Made by a program: the position numbers and the translations under genes
Shown: piece by piece, positions 4,617 to 11,846 of the stretch
Position numbering within the stretch: the first letter of the stretch is position 1
How the letters are laid out: the number at the start of each line of letters is the position of its first letter
Notes under the pieces: model-generated
What the model was told of the DNA's origin: nothing
Databases searched by the model: none
What the model saw: the letters and a program-made list of their open reading frames with translations, nothing else
Assembly: GCA_900754515.1 (NCBI GenBank)
Contig: CAAEDD010000044.1
Coordinates: 1-13,818 of the forward strand
Direction: 5' to 3'
DNA length: 13,818 nucleotides
DNA from: an uncultured Oscillospiraceae bacterium
GTDB lineage: Bacteria > Bacillota > Clostridia > Oscillospirales > Oscillospiraceae

Positions 4617-6780
4617 AAGCAGTTCCCTGGCCAAGATATTGGCTTTTGTACTGATACTGGTTTTCGCCGCAGTGATGTTTATAAGCTTCATGGGCGTGGG
4701 GGTGCTGTATAGCTACGGAGGCTATTCGGGTTCCAGCCTGGAGGGCGTGCTGCGCAACTATCTGGAACCCTGGTGCGTTAATAAGATGCTCAACAACATG
4801 GAGGGCTACCGCTACGGAGCTGACCCGGAGGAGCTGGACAACACTATCGGCATGACCTTCACCATATATGACCAGTACAAAAAGGTGGTATATGACGGCC
4901 TGGGCTCCCAAAGCTATATGCTGGAAACCAGCCCCTACGGATTTTGGTATCCGGCGGAAGACGCCGCCATATATAATGCCCAGCCCATGGAAGAAGAGGC
5001 GAGCCGGGAGGGGATCGCCCCGATACCCAGCATAAGCCCGGATATCCAGACTGCCGTGATACAGGTGGAGGACGCCCTGAGCAGCCCGCAGCCCACGGCC
5101 GAGCCCAGCGCGGCGCCGAGCCAGGAGCCCCAGACCTCCGCCAGTCCCGACGGGGAGAATAGCGGCCTCAGCGGAAGTACGAGCAGCCCGGAACCCACGG
5201 CGGCCGCCCAGACTCAGGAGCCCAGCGCCAACCCTGCTCCCAATACAGAACCCAACCAGTCTGCCTACGTAGAAGTGGGCTCGGCCCGATACAGTATGGT
5301 GGGATATGTTCTGGACACCGTGACGGAAAACAGCGAAGTGGCCACCATGACCAGGATCATCAGCGTGTGCTTTGCCTACAGCAATCTGCTGCTGGGCGTC
5401 ATGGTAGCCAGCGCTCTGCTGGCTCTGGCCTGCTTTGCCTTCCTCATGGCCGCTGCGGGACACAGGAAGGGCTGCGAGGAGATACAGTCCGGTATAACCG
5501 AGCGCCTCCCCTTCGATGTGCTTACTGTCCTTGTTGCCACAGCTGGGGTCATACTTATGCAGCTGCTGATCGGATTCAGCTATGGGGACGCCAATGCGGC
5601 AAAGCTGGTGGCCTATGTGCTCATCTTTGAGGCGGCGGCGGCTCTGTGCCTCTGGTGGTGTATTAGCTTTGCCCGGCGGCTGAAAATAGGCAATGTTATA
5701 AAGAGCTGCATCAGCATCCGCCTGCTCCTCTGGTGCTGGCGTGTGTTTAAAAATCTGCTGGACTTTGTCGGCCGAACCCTGAAAGGCATGGCCCTCATAC
5801 CCAAGGCCTCTGTGATCATATTCGGAATTTTGTTTATAGAGTTCTTCTGGATAGTGGGCTTCGGTGCCGACGGAGCGGCCTTGGTGTTCGGCTGGTTCAT
5901 AGAGAGAGCCGTGCTGGTGCTGCTGACGTTGTATGTGCTGCTGTGCATGAAAAAACTTCTGAAGGCAGGAAAGGAGATTTCCCAGGGAAACATGGACTAT
6001 CATGTGGACACCGGGAAAATGTACGGCCCCCTGAGGGAGCACGGCGAGCAGCTCAACCGTATAAGCGAGGGAATGAACAAGGCTGTGAATGCCAGAATGA
6101 AGTCGGAGCATTTCAAGACCGAGCTTATCACCAACGTATCCCACGATATAAAGACTCCTCTCACCTCCATTATCAACTATGTTGACCTGCTGGAGAAGGA
6201 GGAGATAGACAATGAGAAGGCAAAGGAGTATATCCAGGTGCTGTCCCGCCAGTCGGCAAGGCTGAAAAAGCTTATCGACGATCTGATAGAGGCCTCCAAG
6301 GCCAGTACCGGGAACCTGAATGTGAACATGGAACGCTGTGAACTGGGAGTTCTGATAGACCAGAGCGCCGGCGAGTATGCCGAAAAGCTGAAGGCAGCCG
6401 GACTGGAGCTGGTGATCACAAAGCCGGAGGAGCCGGTGGTGATAATGGCCGACGGGCGGCACATGTGGCGGGTGTTTGACAACCTGCTCAATAACGTGTG
6501 CAAGTACGCCATGGCCGGGACAAGGGTGTATCTCAACCTGGACAAGGCCGCAGGCAAGGCCACCGTCACCTTCCGCAATATCTCCGCCAGTCAGCTGAAT
6601 ATCAGCGGCGAGGAGCTGATGGAGCGCTTCGTCCGGGGCGACAGCTCCCGCAACACCGAGGGCAGCGGCCTGGGGCTCAGCATAGCCCGCAGCCTTGTAC
6701 AGCTGCAGAATGGCGAACTGGAGCTCACTGTGGACGGAGACCTCTTCAAAGTTGTCCTGAGATTCAAGGCCGTGGATTAA
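4603..6780 (+). CDS. Multi-membrane sensor histidine kinase
   Basis: The likely partner of the overlapping response regulator; 725 residues, long for a kinase of this class. One membrane segment (about 11-36) precedes an external region (37-257) whose last part (about 160-222) is a flexible Pro/Ser/Thr/Ala/Glu-rich stretch. Five more membrane segments follow at about 258-284, 306-326, 333-356, 399-420 and 426-449. A HAMP-like linker leads to the HisKA domain, with phosphoacceptor H514 in NVSHDIKTPLTSI. The ATPase domain has its N box (DNLLNN, 626-631), an F box region (ERFVRGDSSRNTEG) and a G2 box (GSGLGLSIA, 688-696). The usual DxGxG (G1) box is not recognisable where FRNISASQLN stands. I believe this is shared by a Clostridia subfamily and does not imply inactivity. 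The ligand is unknown. Start ATG at 4603 overlaps the regulator by 14 bases. Confidence 0.93.
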   Translation: MKNLKSSSLAKILAFVLILVFAAVMFISFMGVGVLYSYGGYSGSSLEGVLRNYLEPWCVNKMLNNMEGYRYGADPEELDNTIGMTFTIYDQYKKVVYDGLGSQSYMLETSPYGFWYPAEDAAIYNAQPMEEEASREGIAPIPSISPDIQTAVIQVEDALSSPQPTAEPSAAPSQEPQTSASPDGENSGLSGSTSSPEPTAAAQTQEPSANPAPNTEPNQSAYVEVGSARYSMVGYVLDTVTENSEVATMTRIISVCFAYSNLLLGVMVASALLALACFAFLMAAAGHRKGCEEIQSGITERLPFDVLTVLVATAGVILMQLLIGFSYGDANAAKLVAYVLIFEAAAALCLWWCISFARRLKIGNVIKSCISIRLLLWCWRVFKNLLDFVGRTLKGMALIPKASVIIFGILFIEFFWIVGFGADGAALVFGWFIERAVLVLLTLYVLLCMKKLLKAGKEISQGNMDYHVDTGKMYGPLREHGEQLNRISEGMNKAVNARMKSEHFKTELITNVSHDIKTPLTSIINYVDLLEKEEIDNEKAKEYIQVLSRQSARLKKLIDDLIEASKASTGNLNVNMERCELGVLIDQSAGEYAEKLKAAGLELVITKPEEPVVIMADGRHMWRVFDNLLNNVCKYAMAGTRVYLNLDKAAGKATVTFRNISASQLNISGEELMERFVRGDSSRNTEGSGLGLSIARSLVQLQNGELELTVDGDLFKVVLRFKAVD

Positions 6781-6791
6781 ATTATCTTATC

Positions 6792-6820
6792 TGGAAATTT
6801 TCTCTGGGCTGTGCTACAAT
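6792..6820 (+). promoter_or_regulatory. Promoter upstream of the MBL lipoprotein gene
   Basis: TGGAAA (6792-6797) and TACAAT (6815-6820) are 17 bases apart, starting 12 bases after the kinase stop codon. The -10 box is good and the -35 moderate. A start near 6827 would place the following hairpin inside the leader. Confidence 0.5.
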
Positions 6821-6837
6821 AGAACAAAGAAAATCAT

Positions 6838-6860
6838 CAGGGGTCCGGCAAGGACCCCTG
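6838..6860 (+). other. GC-rich hairpin in the leader of the MBL gene
   Basis: CAGGGGTCC pairs perfectly with GGACCCCTG around the loop GGCAA. The bases after it (AACTTTATAC) are not a U-tract, so a strong intrinsic terminator is unlikely. It may be a leader stem-loop or mark the end of kinase transcripts. Confidence 0.5.
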
Positions 6861-6889
6861 AACTTTATACAGAACGGTGGGAGAACAGC

Positions 6890-8053
6890 TTGAGAAAAAG
6901 AAAAATAAAAGTCAGCCTCGTAGCCCTGTGCCTGGCCCTGCTGCTTATTGCCGGCTGCGGCGCCGCCCCGGCGGCAGCAGCCTCGCCTGTGCCGTCGGCT
7001 TCTCCTGCTCAGACGGCCCCGTCACCTGAGTCGGAAAACCTGCCGGATGGGAGCAGCTTCTCGGTACACTTCATAGACGTGGGCCAGGCGGACGCTGCCC
7101 TGGTGGAGTGCGACGGACATTATATGCTCATAGACGGCGGCAACCGGGGCGATTCCGATGTTATATACACGGTGCTGAAAAAGGCCGGGGCGGAAAAGCT
7201 GGACATAGTTGTGGGCACTCATGCCCACGAGGACCACATCGGCGGACTGCCCGGTGCCTTCAGCTATGCGGAAGCGGAGCTGAGCCTCTGCCCGGTGACG
7301 GAGTATGACAGCGGAGTTTTTGAGACCTTCAAGGAATACGCCGAGGAAAAGGGCGGCGGCCTTACGGTACCGGAGGTGGGGGACGAGTATGACCTGGGCA
7401 GTGCAGAGGTGGAGATACTGGGCCTGAATGCCGGGGAGGACACCAACAATAGCTCCATCGTACTGATGATACGCTACGGGGAGACATCCTTCCTCTTTAC
7501 CGGGGATGCCGAGCGGGAGGCGGAGCAGGCTGTGCTGGACTCCGGGGCCGAGCTGAAGGCGGACGTGCTTAAAGTGGGCCATCACGGCAGCGACACCAGC
7601 ACCAGCTATCCCTTCCTCCGGGAGGTAATGCCGGAATATGCCGTCATCTCCGTGGGAGAGGGCAACAGCTATGAGCACCCGGAGGAAAATACCCTCAGCC
7701 GCCTGCGGGATGCGGAGGCGGAGATCCTGCGCACCGACCTGAACGGGGACATTATTATCAGTTCCGACGGGAAGGAGCTCACCGTCACCACGGACAAGAG
7801 CGCCACGGAAGAACAGCTGCTGACCCCCGGAGGAAAGAGCCGGAGCATAGCAAAGCCCGGTGTCGGGGAGAGCCCGGAACCCACTCCGGCGGAGACGGAG
7901 CAGCCCCAGAGCCAGGTGACCATGGTCTGGATACCCAAGAGCGGCTCCAAGTACCACAGCGACCCGGAGTGCAGCAACATGAAGGACCCTGCCCAGGTGA
8001 GTCTGAGCCAGGCGGAGAGCATGGGCTATACCCCCTGCAAAAAGTGCTGGTAA
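6890..8053 (+). CDS. Surface lipoprotein with ComEC-type metallo-beta-lactamase domain
   Basis: Predicted membrane-anchored, extracellular metal-dependent hydrolase of 387 residues. The N-terminus is a lipoprotein signal peptide: RKRK, a hydrophobic core and lipobox IAGC with C23. An Ala/Pro/Ser-rich tether (about 25-50) leads to the catalytic domain (about 55-300). This has FIDVGQADA (61-69), the zinc motif THAHEDHIGG (H111, H113, D115, H116), FLFTGDAE (D206), KVGHHGSD (H231/H232) and SYEHP (260-264). The pattern matches the C-terminal domain of the DNA-uptake protein ComEC, here without its membrane channel. That domain is thought to act on nucleic acid or phosphodiester bonds; this protein's substrate is not known. 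The C-terminal 45 residues carry H356, C361, C383 and C386, a possible small metal site. The start is TTG at 6890, with GGGAG 6 bases upstream; no later codon would keep the signal peptide. Confidence 0.88.
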   Translation: MRKRKIKVSLVALCLALLLIAGCGAAPAAAASPVPSASPAQTAPSPESENLPDGSSFSVHFIDVGQADAALVECDGHYMLIDGGNRGDSDVIYTVLKKAGAEKLDIVVGTHAHEDHIGGLPGAFSYAEAELSLCPVTEYDSGVFETFKEYAEEKGGGLTVPEVGDEYDLGSAEVEILGLNAGEDTNNSSIVLMIRYGETSFLFTGDAEREAEQAVLDSGAELKADVLKVGHHGSDTSTSYPFLREVMPEYAVISVGEGNSYEHPEENTLSRLRDAEAEILRTDLNGDIIISSDGKELTVTTDKSATEEQLLTPGGKSRSIAKPGVGESPEPTPAETEQPQSQVTMVWIPKSGSKYHSDPECSNMKDPAQVSLSQAESMGYTPCKKCW

Positions 8054-8097
8054 AAGCCGGAGAATCCGACGGAGAAAGAGAAGTTTTAAAACAGTAA

Positions 8098-8125
8098 ACA
8101 CCCTGCCCTTAGGCGGGGTGTTTTT
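8098..8125 (+). terminator. Intrinsic terminator after the MBL gene
   Basis: ACACCCTGCC pairs with GGCGGGGTGT (one T-G wobble) around the loop CTTA, followed directly by a T-run (8121-8125). This is the clearest terminator in the window. A small GC palindrome (8128-8143) follows it. Confidence 0.85.
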
Positions 8126-8172
8126 GTGCCCGGGCCGCCGGGCAAACTATTGTTAAAAAAGACCGGCAGTCC

Positions 8173-8201
8173 TTGACCTGGCAGGGCTTTAATGGTAAAA
8201 T
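8173..8201 (+). promoter_or_regulatory. Promoter of the methyltransferase gene
   Basis: TTGACC (8173-8178) and TAAAAT (8196-8201) are 17 bases apart, five of six matches each to consensus. Transcription would start near 8208, about 36 bases before the start codon. Confidence 0.75.
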
Positions 8202-8243
8202 ACACTGTCTAATTATGGATAGATATATAATTCGGAGATAAAA

Positions 8244-9104
8244 ATGTGGATTTCAGATAAATGGAAAGACTTTGAACTCATTGATTGCTCAAAGGGAGAG
8301 AAGCTGGAGCGCTGGGGAAAATATTATCTGGTGCGTCCGGACCCCCAGGCAATATGGGATACTCCCCGGCGCAACCTCCACTGGAATGACCGTGACGCCA
8401 GATACCGCCGCAGCGAGACCGGCGGCGGCAGCTGGGACAAGGGAAAGCTGCCGGCAAACTGGCAGATACATTATGGGGAACTGACTTTCAACGTAAAGCC
8501 CATGAACTTCAAGCACACCGGACTTTTCCCGGAGCAGGCCTGCAACTGGGACTGGGCCATGGCCAAGATACGCTCTGCGGGCAGACCCATCAGTGTTTTG
8601 AATCTTTTCGGCTATACCGGTGCGGCCACTGTGGCCTGCGCAAAGGCCGAGGCCCAGGTCTGCCACGTGGACGCCGCCAAGGGCATGGTGGCCTGGGGAA
8701 AGGAGAATGCCGCCGCCTCCGGGCTGAGTCAGGCCCCTATCCGCTGGATAGTGGATGACTGCGGCAAGTTTGTGGAGCGGGAGATACGCCGGGGACGGCG
8801 CTACGATGCCATAATCATGGACCCGCCTTCCTACGGCCGGGGGCCGGGGGGAGAAGTGTGGAAGCTGGAGCAGAATCTTTGGCCCTTCGTTTCCCTCTGT
8901 GCCGGGGTGCTCAGCGATGAGCCTTTGTTTGTGATAATCAATTCCTACACCACCGGCCTTTCAGCCTCGGTGCTCAGCTATGTGACGGAGAGCATATTCA
9001 CAAAGAAGTTCGGAGGACGCTCCGACAGCCGGGAGCTGGGGCTGCCGGTGACCGACAGCGGCCTCTGCCTCCCCTGCGGCGCAACGTGTCGATGGGAAAG
9101 ATAA
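8244..9104 (+). CDS. Class I SAM-dependent methyltransferase, RlmI-like
   Basis: A cytoplasmic methyltransferase of 286 residues, probably acting on rRNA or another nucleic acid. The N-terminal 100 residues (starting around DFELIDCSKGEKLERWG) are a family-specific region. The Rossmann fold follows: motif I VLNLFGYTGAA (118-128), the acidic D143 in HVDAAKG, WIVDD (168-172) and the catalytic motif DPPSYGRGP (193-201). It resembles the COG1092 group that includes 23S rRNA cytosine methyltransferase RlmI, but lacks the PUA domain at the N-terminus, so the exact target base is not assignable. The C-terminal LPCGATCRWER is close to the LPCGA-x-GRW ending I associate with this family. The gene therefore seems intact, although non-coding repeat DNA begins immediately afterwards. 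GGAG at 8234-8237 lies 6 bases before ATG. It has its own promoter and appears monocistronic. Confidence 0.87.
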   Translation: MWISDKWKDFELIDCSKGEKLERWGKYYLVRPDPQAIWDTPRRNLHWNDRDARYRRSETGGGSWDKGKLPANWQIHYGELTFNVKPMNFKHTGLFPEQACNWDWAMAKIRSAGRPISVLNLFGYTGAATVACAKAEAQVCHVDAAKGMVAWGKENAAASGLSQAPIRWIVDDCGKFVEREIRRGRRYDAIIMDPPSYGRGPGGEVWKLEQNLWPFVSLCAGVLSDEPLFVIINSYTTGLSASVLSYVTESIFTKKFGGRSDSRELGLPVTDSGLCLPCGATCRWER

Positions 9105-9349
9105 TGGGCCAAAACGTCGGAGCAAAGTCCGCCGGACTCCGTTTCCGGCGCCGGGCTTTGACCCTTGCCGAAAACTGCGCCGGTTCCCTTGCTCCTCCTT
9201 CCCGAATCAAACCCGCTGAGGCTGGGCTTCGATTCGGGGGACAAGACGGTTTGGGGACCGCGGCGTCGCTTCCCGTTTGCCGGTTCCCATCCCCGCCGAG
9301 GGCGGAAACATAAACCATACAGCGGCTTAGACCGAAAGGATAAAAAGCC
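9105..9349. other. Non-coding spacer with inverted repeats before the ECF operon
   Basis: A 245-base gap with no convincing gene. It holds an imperfect hairpin (9123-9160, CAAAGTCCG with CGGGCTTTG), the inverted copy of the palindromic repeat (9195-9237), a small hairpin CCGCC/GGCGG (9293-9305) and a 10-base direct repeat GCCGGTTCCC at 9179-9188 and 9279-9288, exactly 100 bases apart. I find no well-formed promoter for ecfA1 and no recognisable riboswitch fold. Short frames on both strands look like by-products of the repeats. Confidence 0.6.
9195..9237 (+). repeat. 43-base palindromic dispersed repeat, copy 2
   Basis: The inverted counterpart of the element at 141-183, agreeing at 39 of 43 positions by eye. 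CCGAATCAAA (9202-9211) pairs with TTCGATTCGG (9228-9237) with one mismatch-type pair, and inner CCCGC-type pairs extend it. The core differs in three places from copy 1, mostly in the loop, so the palindrome is preserved. Confidence 0.8.
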
Positions 9350-10183
9350 TTGAGCATAATCAAATTTGAAAATGTACATTTTACCTACCCCGGCGACCAG
9401 ATGGAGAGCCTGTGCGGCATAGATCTGGAGATAGAGGCGGGCAGCTTTGTGGCGGTGCTGGGCCATAACGGCTCCGGCAAGTCCACTCTGGCAAAGCACA
9501 TGAACGGCATATTGGTGCCAAACGAGGGAAGGGTATTGGTAAAGGACATAGACAGCGCCGACGAGAGCCGACTCATTGAGCTGCGGCGGAACGTGGGTAT
9601 GGTGTTCCAGAATCCGGACAACCAGATAGTGGCAAACGTGGTGGAGGACGATGTGGCCTTCGCCCCGGAGAATCTGGGGGTGGAGCCCAAGGAGATACGC
9701 CGGAGAGTGGATGAGGCTCTGAAACTGGTGGACATGTACGACAAGCGCCGCCACGCCCCCCATCTTTTGTCCGGCGGCCAGAAACAGAGAGTGGCCATCG
9801 CCGGAGTCATTGCCATGGAGCCGGAGATAATAGTGCTGGACGAGCCTACCGCCATGCTGGACCCTCTGGGCCGGGAGGAGGTAATCTCCACCGTCACCCG
9901 GCTGTGCCGGGAAAAGGGCATGACCGTGGTGCTCATCACCCACCACATGGATGAGTGCGTAGGGGCCGACCGGCTCATAGTCATGTCCGCAGGGAAAATT
10001 ATAGCCGACGGGAAACCGGCGGAAGTCTTTGCGGATATTGAGCTTATGGAGCGGGAGGGACTGACGGTCCCGGAGACCACAAGGCTCCTGTACGACCTGA
10101 ACAAGCGGGGCATGGACCTGCCCCTCACGGCGCTGGACGTGGATTCCTGCGCAAAAGAGATAGCAAAACAGCTCAGAGGTTAA
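9350..10183 (+). CDS. ecfA1: ECF transporter ATPase EcfA1
   Basis: One of the two ATP-binding subunits that power energy-coupling-factor transporters, which import vitamins and metal ions. It works at the cytoplasmic face as a heterodimer with EcfA2, docked on EcfT. The 277 residues are normal for the family. Motifs: Walker A GHNGSGKST (38-46), Q-loop Q87 in VFQNPDNQIV, signature LSGGQ (140-144), Walker B IIVLDEP (160-166) and switch H198. The FQNPDNQ form is typical of EcfA1. The start is TTG at 9350, giving the usual MSIIKFENVHFTY beginning; AAAGGA lies 9 bases upstream. Three bases separate it from ecfA2. In many Firmicutes this gene follows rplQ; here it follows repeat-rich DNA and an unrelated methyltransferase. 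Confidence 0.96.
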   Translation: MSIIKFENVHFTYPGDQMESLCGIDLEIEAGSFVAVLGHNGSGKSTLAKHMNGILVPNEGRVLVKDIDSADESRLIELRRNVGMVFQNPDNQIVANVVEDDVAFAPENLGVEPKEIRRRVDEALKLVDMYDKRRHAPHLLSGGQKQRVAIAGVIAMEPEIIVLDEPTAMLDPLGREEVISTVTRLCREKGMTVVLITHHMDECVGADRLIVMSAGKIIADGKPAEVFADIELMEREGLTVPETTRLLYDLNKRGMDLPLTALDVDSCAKEIAKQLRG

Positions 10184-10186
10184 AGA

Positions 10187-11047
10187 ATGTCAGAGATTAT
10201 TGTGGAGAAGCTGCGCCATATATACAGCGCAGGAACTCCTTTTGAAGTGGCCGCTATAGAGGACATTGACCTGGTCATACCCCAGGGACAGCTGGCAGCG
10301 GTAATAGGCCATACCGGCTCCGGCAAATCCACCTTCATCCAGCATCTCAACGCCCTGCTCTCTCCAAGCTCCGGCAAGGTCAGCTGCGGAGGAAAGGACA
10401 TAAACGAGAGCAAGCTGAGCCGTAAGGAGGTAAAGAGCCAGGTGGGCCTGGTGTTCCAGTACCCGGAGTACCAGCTCTTTGAGGAGACGGTTTATAAGGA
10501 CATTGCCTTCGGCCCAAGGAACATGAAGCTTCCGGAGGAGGAGATAGACCAGCGGGTCCGTGAAGCGGCGGGCTTTACCGGAGTGGACGAAGAGCTGCTG
10601 GATAAGTCCCCTCTGGAACTATCCGGGGGTCAGAAACGTCGTGTAGCTATAGCGGGAGTTATAGCCATGCGCCCGGGTGTACTAATACTGGACGAGCCCA
10701 CCGCAGGCCTTGACCCGGCAGGCTGCCGTCAGATACTGGAAAACATCTGCGCTTATCGGGAAAAGACCGGTGCCACCGTGATAATCGTCAGCCACAACAT
10801 GGACGATGTTGCCCGTATAGCGGAACGGATAATAGTATTCAGCCATGGCCGTATAGTCATGGACGGCACGGCAAGGGAAGTCTTCTCCAGGGCTGAGGAG
10901 CTGGTAAACATAGGGCTGGATGTGCCCCATGCCACTGAGCTGGCTCTGGCTCTGAAAAAGCAAGGGCTTCCCATGCCTGACGGCATATATACCCATGAGC
11001 AGCTGCTTCAGGCAGTTCTGGAGCTGAAGGGGGTGGCGGCATGCTGA
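10187..11047 (+). CDS. ecfA2: ECF transporter ATPase EcfA2
   Basis: The second ATPase of the ECF energising module, 286 residues. Motifs: Walker A GHTGSGKST (41-49), Q-loop Q91 in VFQYPEYQLFEE, signature LSGGQ (145-149) followed by KRRVAIAG, Walker B VLILDEP (165-171) and switch H203. The FQYPEYQLFEETV run is characteristic of EcfA2 and separates it from EcfA1. It starts three bases after the ecfA1 stop, with AGAGG just upstream, and its last 7 bases overlap the ecfT start, so the three genes are made together. All residues needed for ATP hydrolysis are present. Confidence 0.96.
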   Translation: MSEIIVEKLRHIYSAGTPFEVAAIEDIDLVIPQGQLAAVIGHTGSGKSTFIQHLNALLSPSSGKVSCGGKDINESKLSRKEVKSQVGLVFQYPEYQLFEETVYKDIAFGPRNMKLPEEEIDQRVREAAGFTGVDEELLDKSPLELSGGQKRRVAIAGVIAMRPGVLILDEPTAGLDPAGCRQILENICAYREKTGATVIIVSHNMDDVARIAERIIVFSHGRIVMDGTAREVFSRAEELVNIGLDVPHATELALALKKQGLPMPDGIYTHEQLLQAVLELKGVAAC

Positions 11048-11838
11048 AGGATATCACTCTGGGCCAGTTCTTCCCCGGCGATACCATTGCCCACCGGCTT
11101 GACCCCCGCACCAAGCTGCTGTTGGTGACGCTGTATATCGTGGCTCTGTTCCAGGCCAAGGGCTGGGTGGGCTACGGCATAATCACCGTGGTTACCCTCA
11201 CTTGCATGCGCATTTCCCACATCAGCCTCAAAAACATTTTCAAGGGCTTAAAGCCCATGATATTCATTATAAGCCTTACGGCACTGCTGAATATCTTCTA
11301 TACCCAAGGCACTCCCATCATACCAGGCTGGATAATCACCTGGGAGGGCATAGCGCGGGCAGTTCAGATGGTTTTGAGGATAGTACTGCTGATAACCGGC
11401 ACCTTCCTGCTCACCTATACCACCAGTCCCATAGCCCTCACCGACGGGCTGGAGATACTGCTGGGGCCTCTGAAGAAGCTGAAGCTGCCCATACACGAGA
11501 TGACCATAATGATGAGCATGGCCCTGCGCTTTATCCCCACCCTTATCGAGGAGACGGACAAGATAATGTCCGCTCAGAAAGCCAGGGGCGCAGACTTCGA
11601 GACCGGCAGTCTTATGGACCGGGCCAAAGCTCTGCTGCCGGTGCTGGTGCCGCTTTTCGTCTCGGCTTTCCGCCGGGCGGACGAACTGGCTATAGCCATG
11701 GAGAGCCGCTGCTATCACGGCGGTGAGGGGCGCACCAGAATGAAGCAGCTTATAATGGCAGGGCGGGACTATGTGGCCCTGATTTTCGGCATACTGCTGC
11801 TGGCGGTTATGATATATTTAAAGAAGCTGGGTATTTAA
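11041..11838 (+). CDS. ecfT: ECF transporter transmembrane coupling protein EcfT
   Basis: Integral membrane scaffold, 265 residues, that joins the ATPase pair to interchangeable substrate-binding S components. Hydrophobic segments lie at about 24-57, 71-87, 108-127 and 242-260, with further hydrophobic helices between. The two cytoplasmic coupling motifs are AQKARGA (178-184) and AMESRCY (219-225). The second is a variant of the common A-R-G triplet (S-R-C), keeping the central Arg that contacts the ATPase groove. The start overlaps ecfA2 by 7 bases, and AAGGGGGTGG just before ATG is a strong ribosome binding site. No S component is encoded here, so this is the shared (group II) module type, which pairs with S proteins encoded elsewhere. 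Confidence 0.95.
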   Translation: MLKDITLGQFFPGDTIAHRLDPRTKLLLVTLYIVALFQAKGWVGYGIITVVTLTCMRISHISLKNIFKGLKPMIFIISLTALLNIFYTQGTPIIPGWIITWEGIARAVQMVLRIVLLITGTFLLTYTTSPIALTDGLEILLGPLKKLKLPIHEMTIMMSMALRFIPTLIEETDKIMSAQKARGADFETGSLMDRAKALLPVLVPLFVSAFRRADELAIAMESRCYHGGEGRTRMKQLIMAGRDYVALIFGILLLAVMIYLKKLGI

Positions 11839-11846
11839 AAGCACCG

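Noticed and set aside
4555..6462. A 635-codon open frame on the minus strand opposite the histidine kinase
   Set aside because: It has no recognisable domain, is rich in His/Gln/Leu as expected from the antisense of a G/C-ending gene, and the opposite strand encodes a clear kinase.
7022..8101. A 359-codon minus-strand frame opposite the MBL gene
   Set aside because: No domain or sensible start; the plus strand has a signal peptide, a zinc motif and a terminator.
141..9237. A 9-kb composite transposon bounded by the inverted repeat copies
   Set aside because: There is no transposase between the copies, the enclosed genes are mostly core functions, and the repeats look like independent short palindromes.
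9105..9349. A vitamin riboswitch or T-box before the ECF operon
   Set aside because: I see no conserved riboswitch core, T-box sequence or terminator/antiterminator pair; the hairpins match a dispersed repeat instead.
9086..9363. Short frames of 60-120 codons on both strands before ecfA1
   Set aside because: They lie across repeat DNA, are rich in Arg/Pro/Ser and have no family features.
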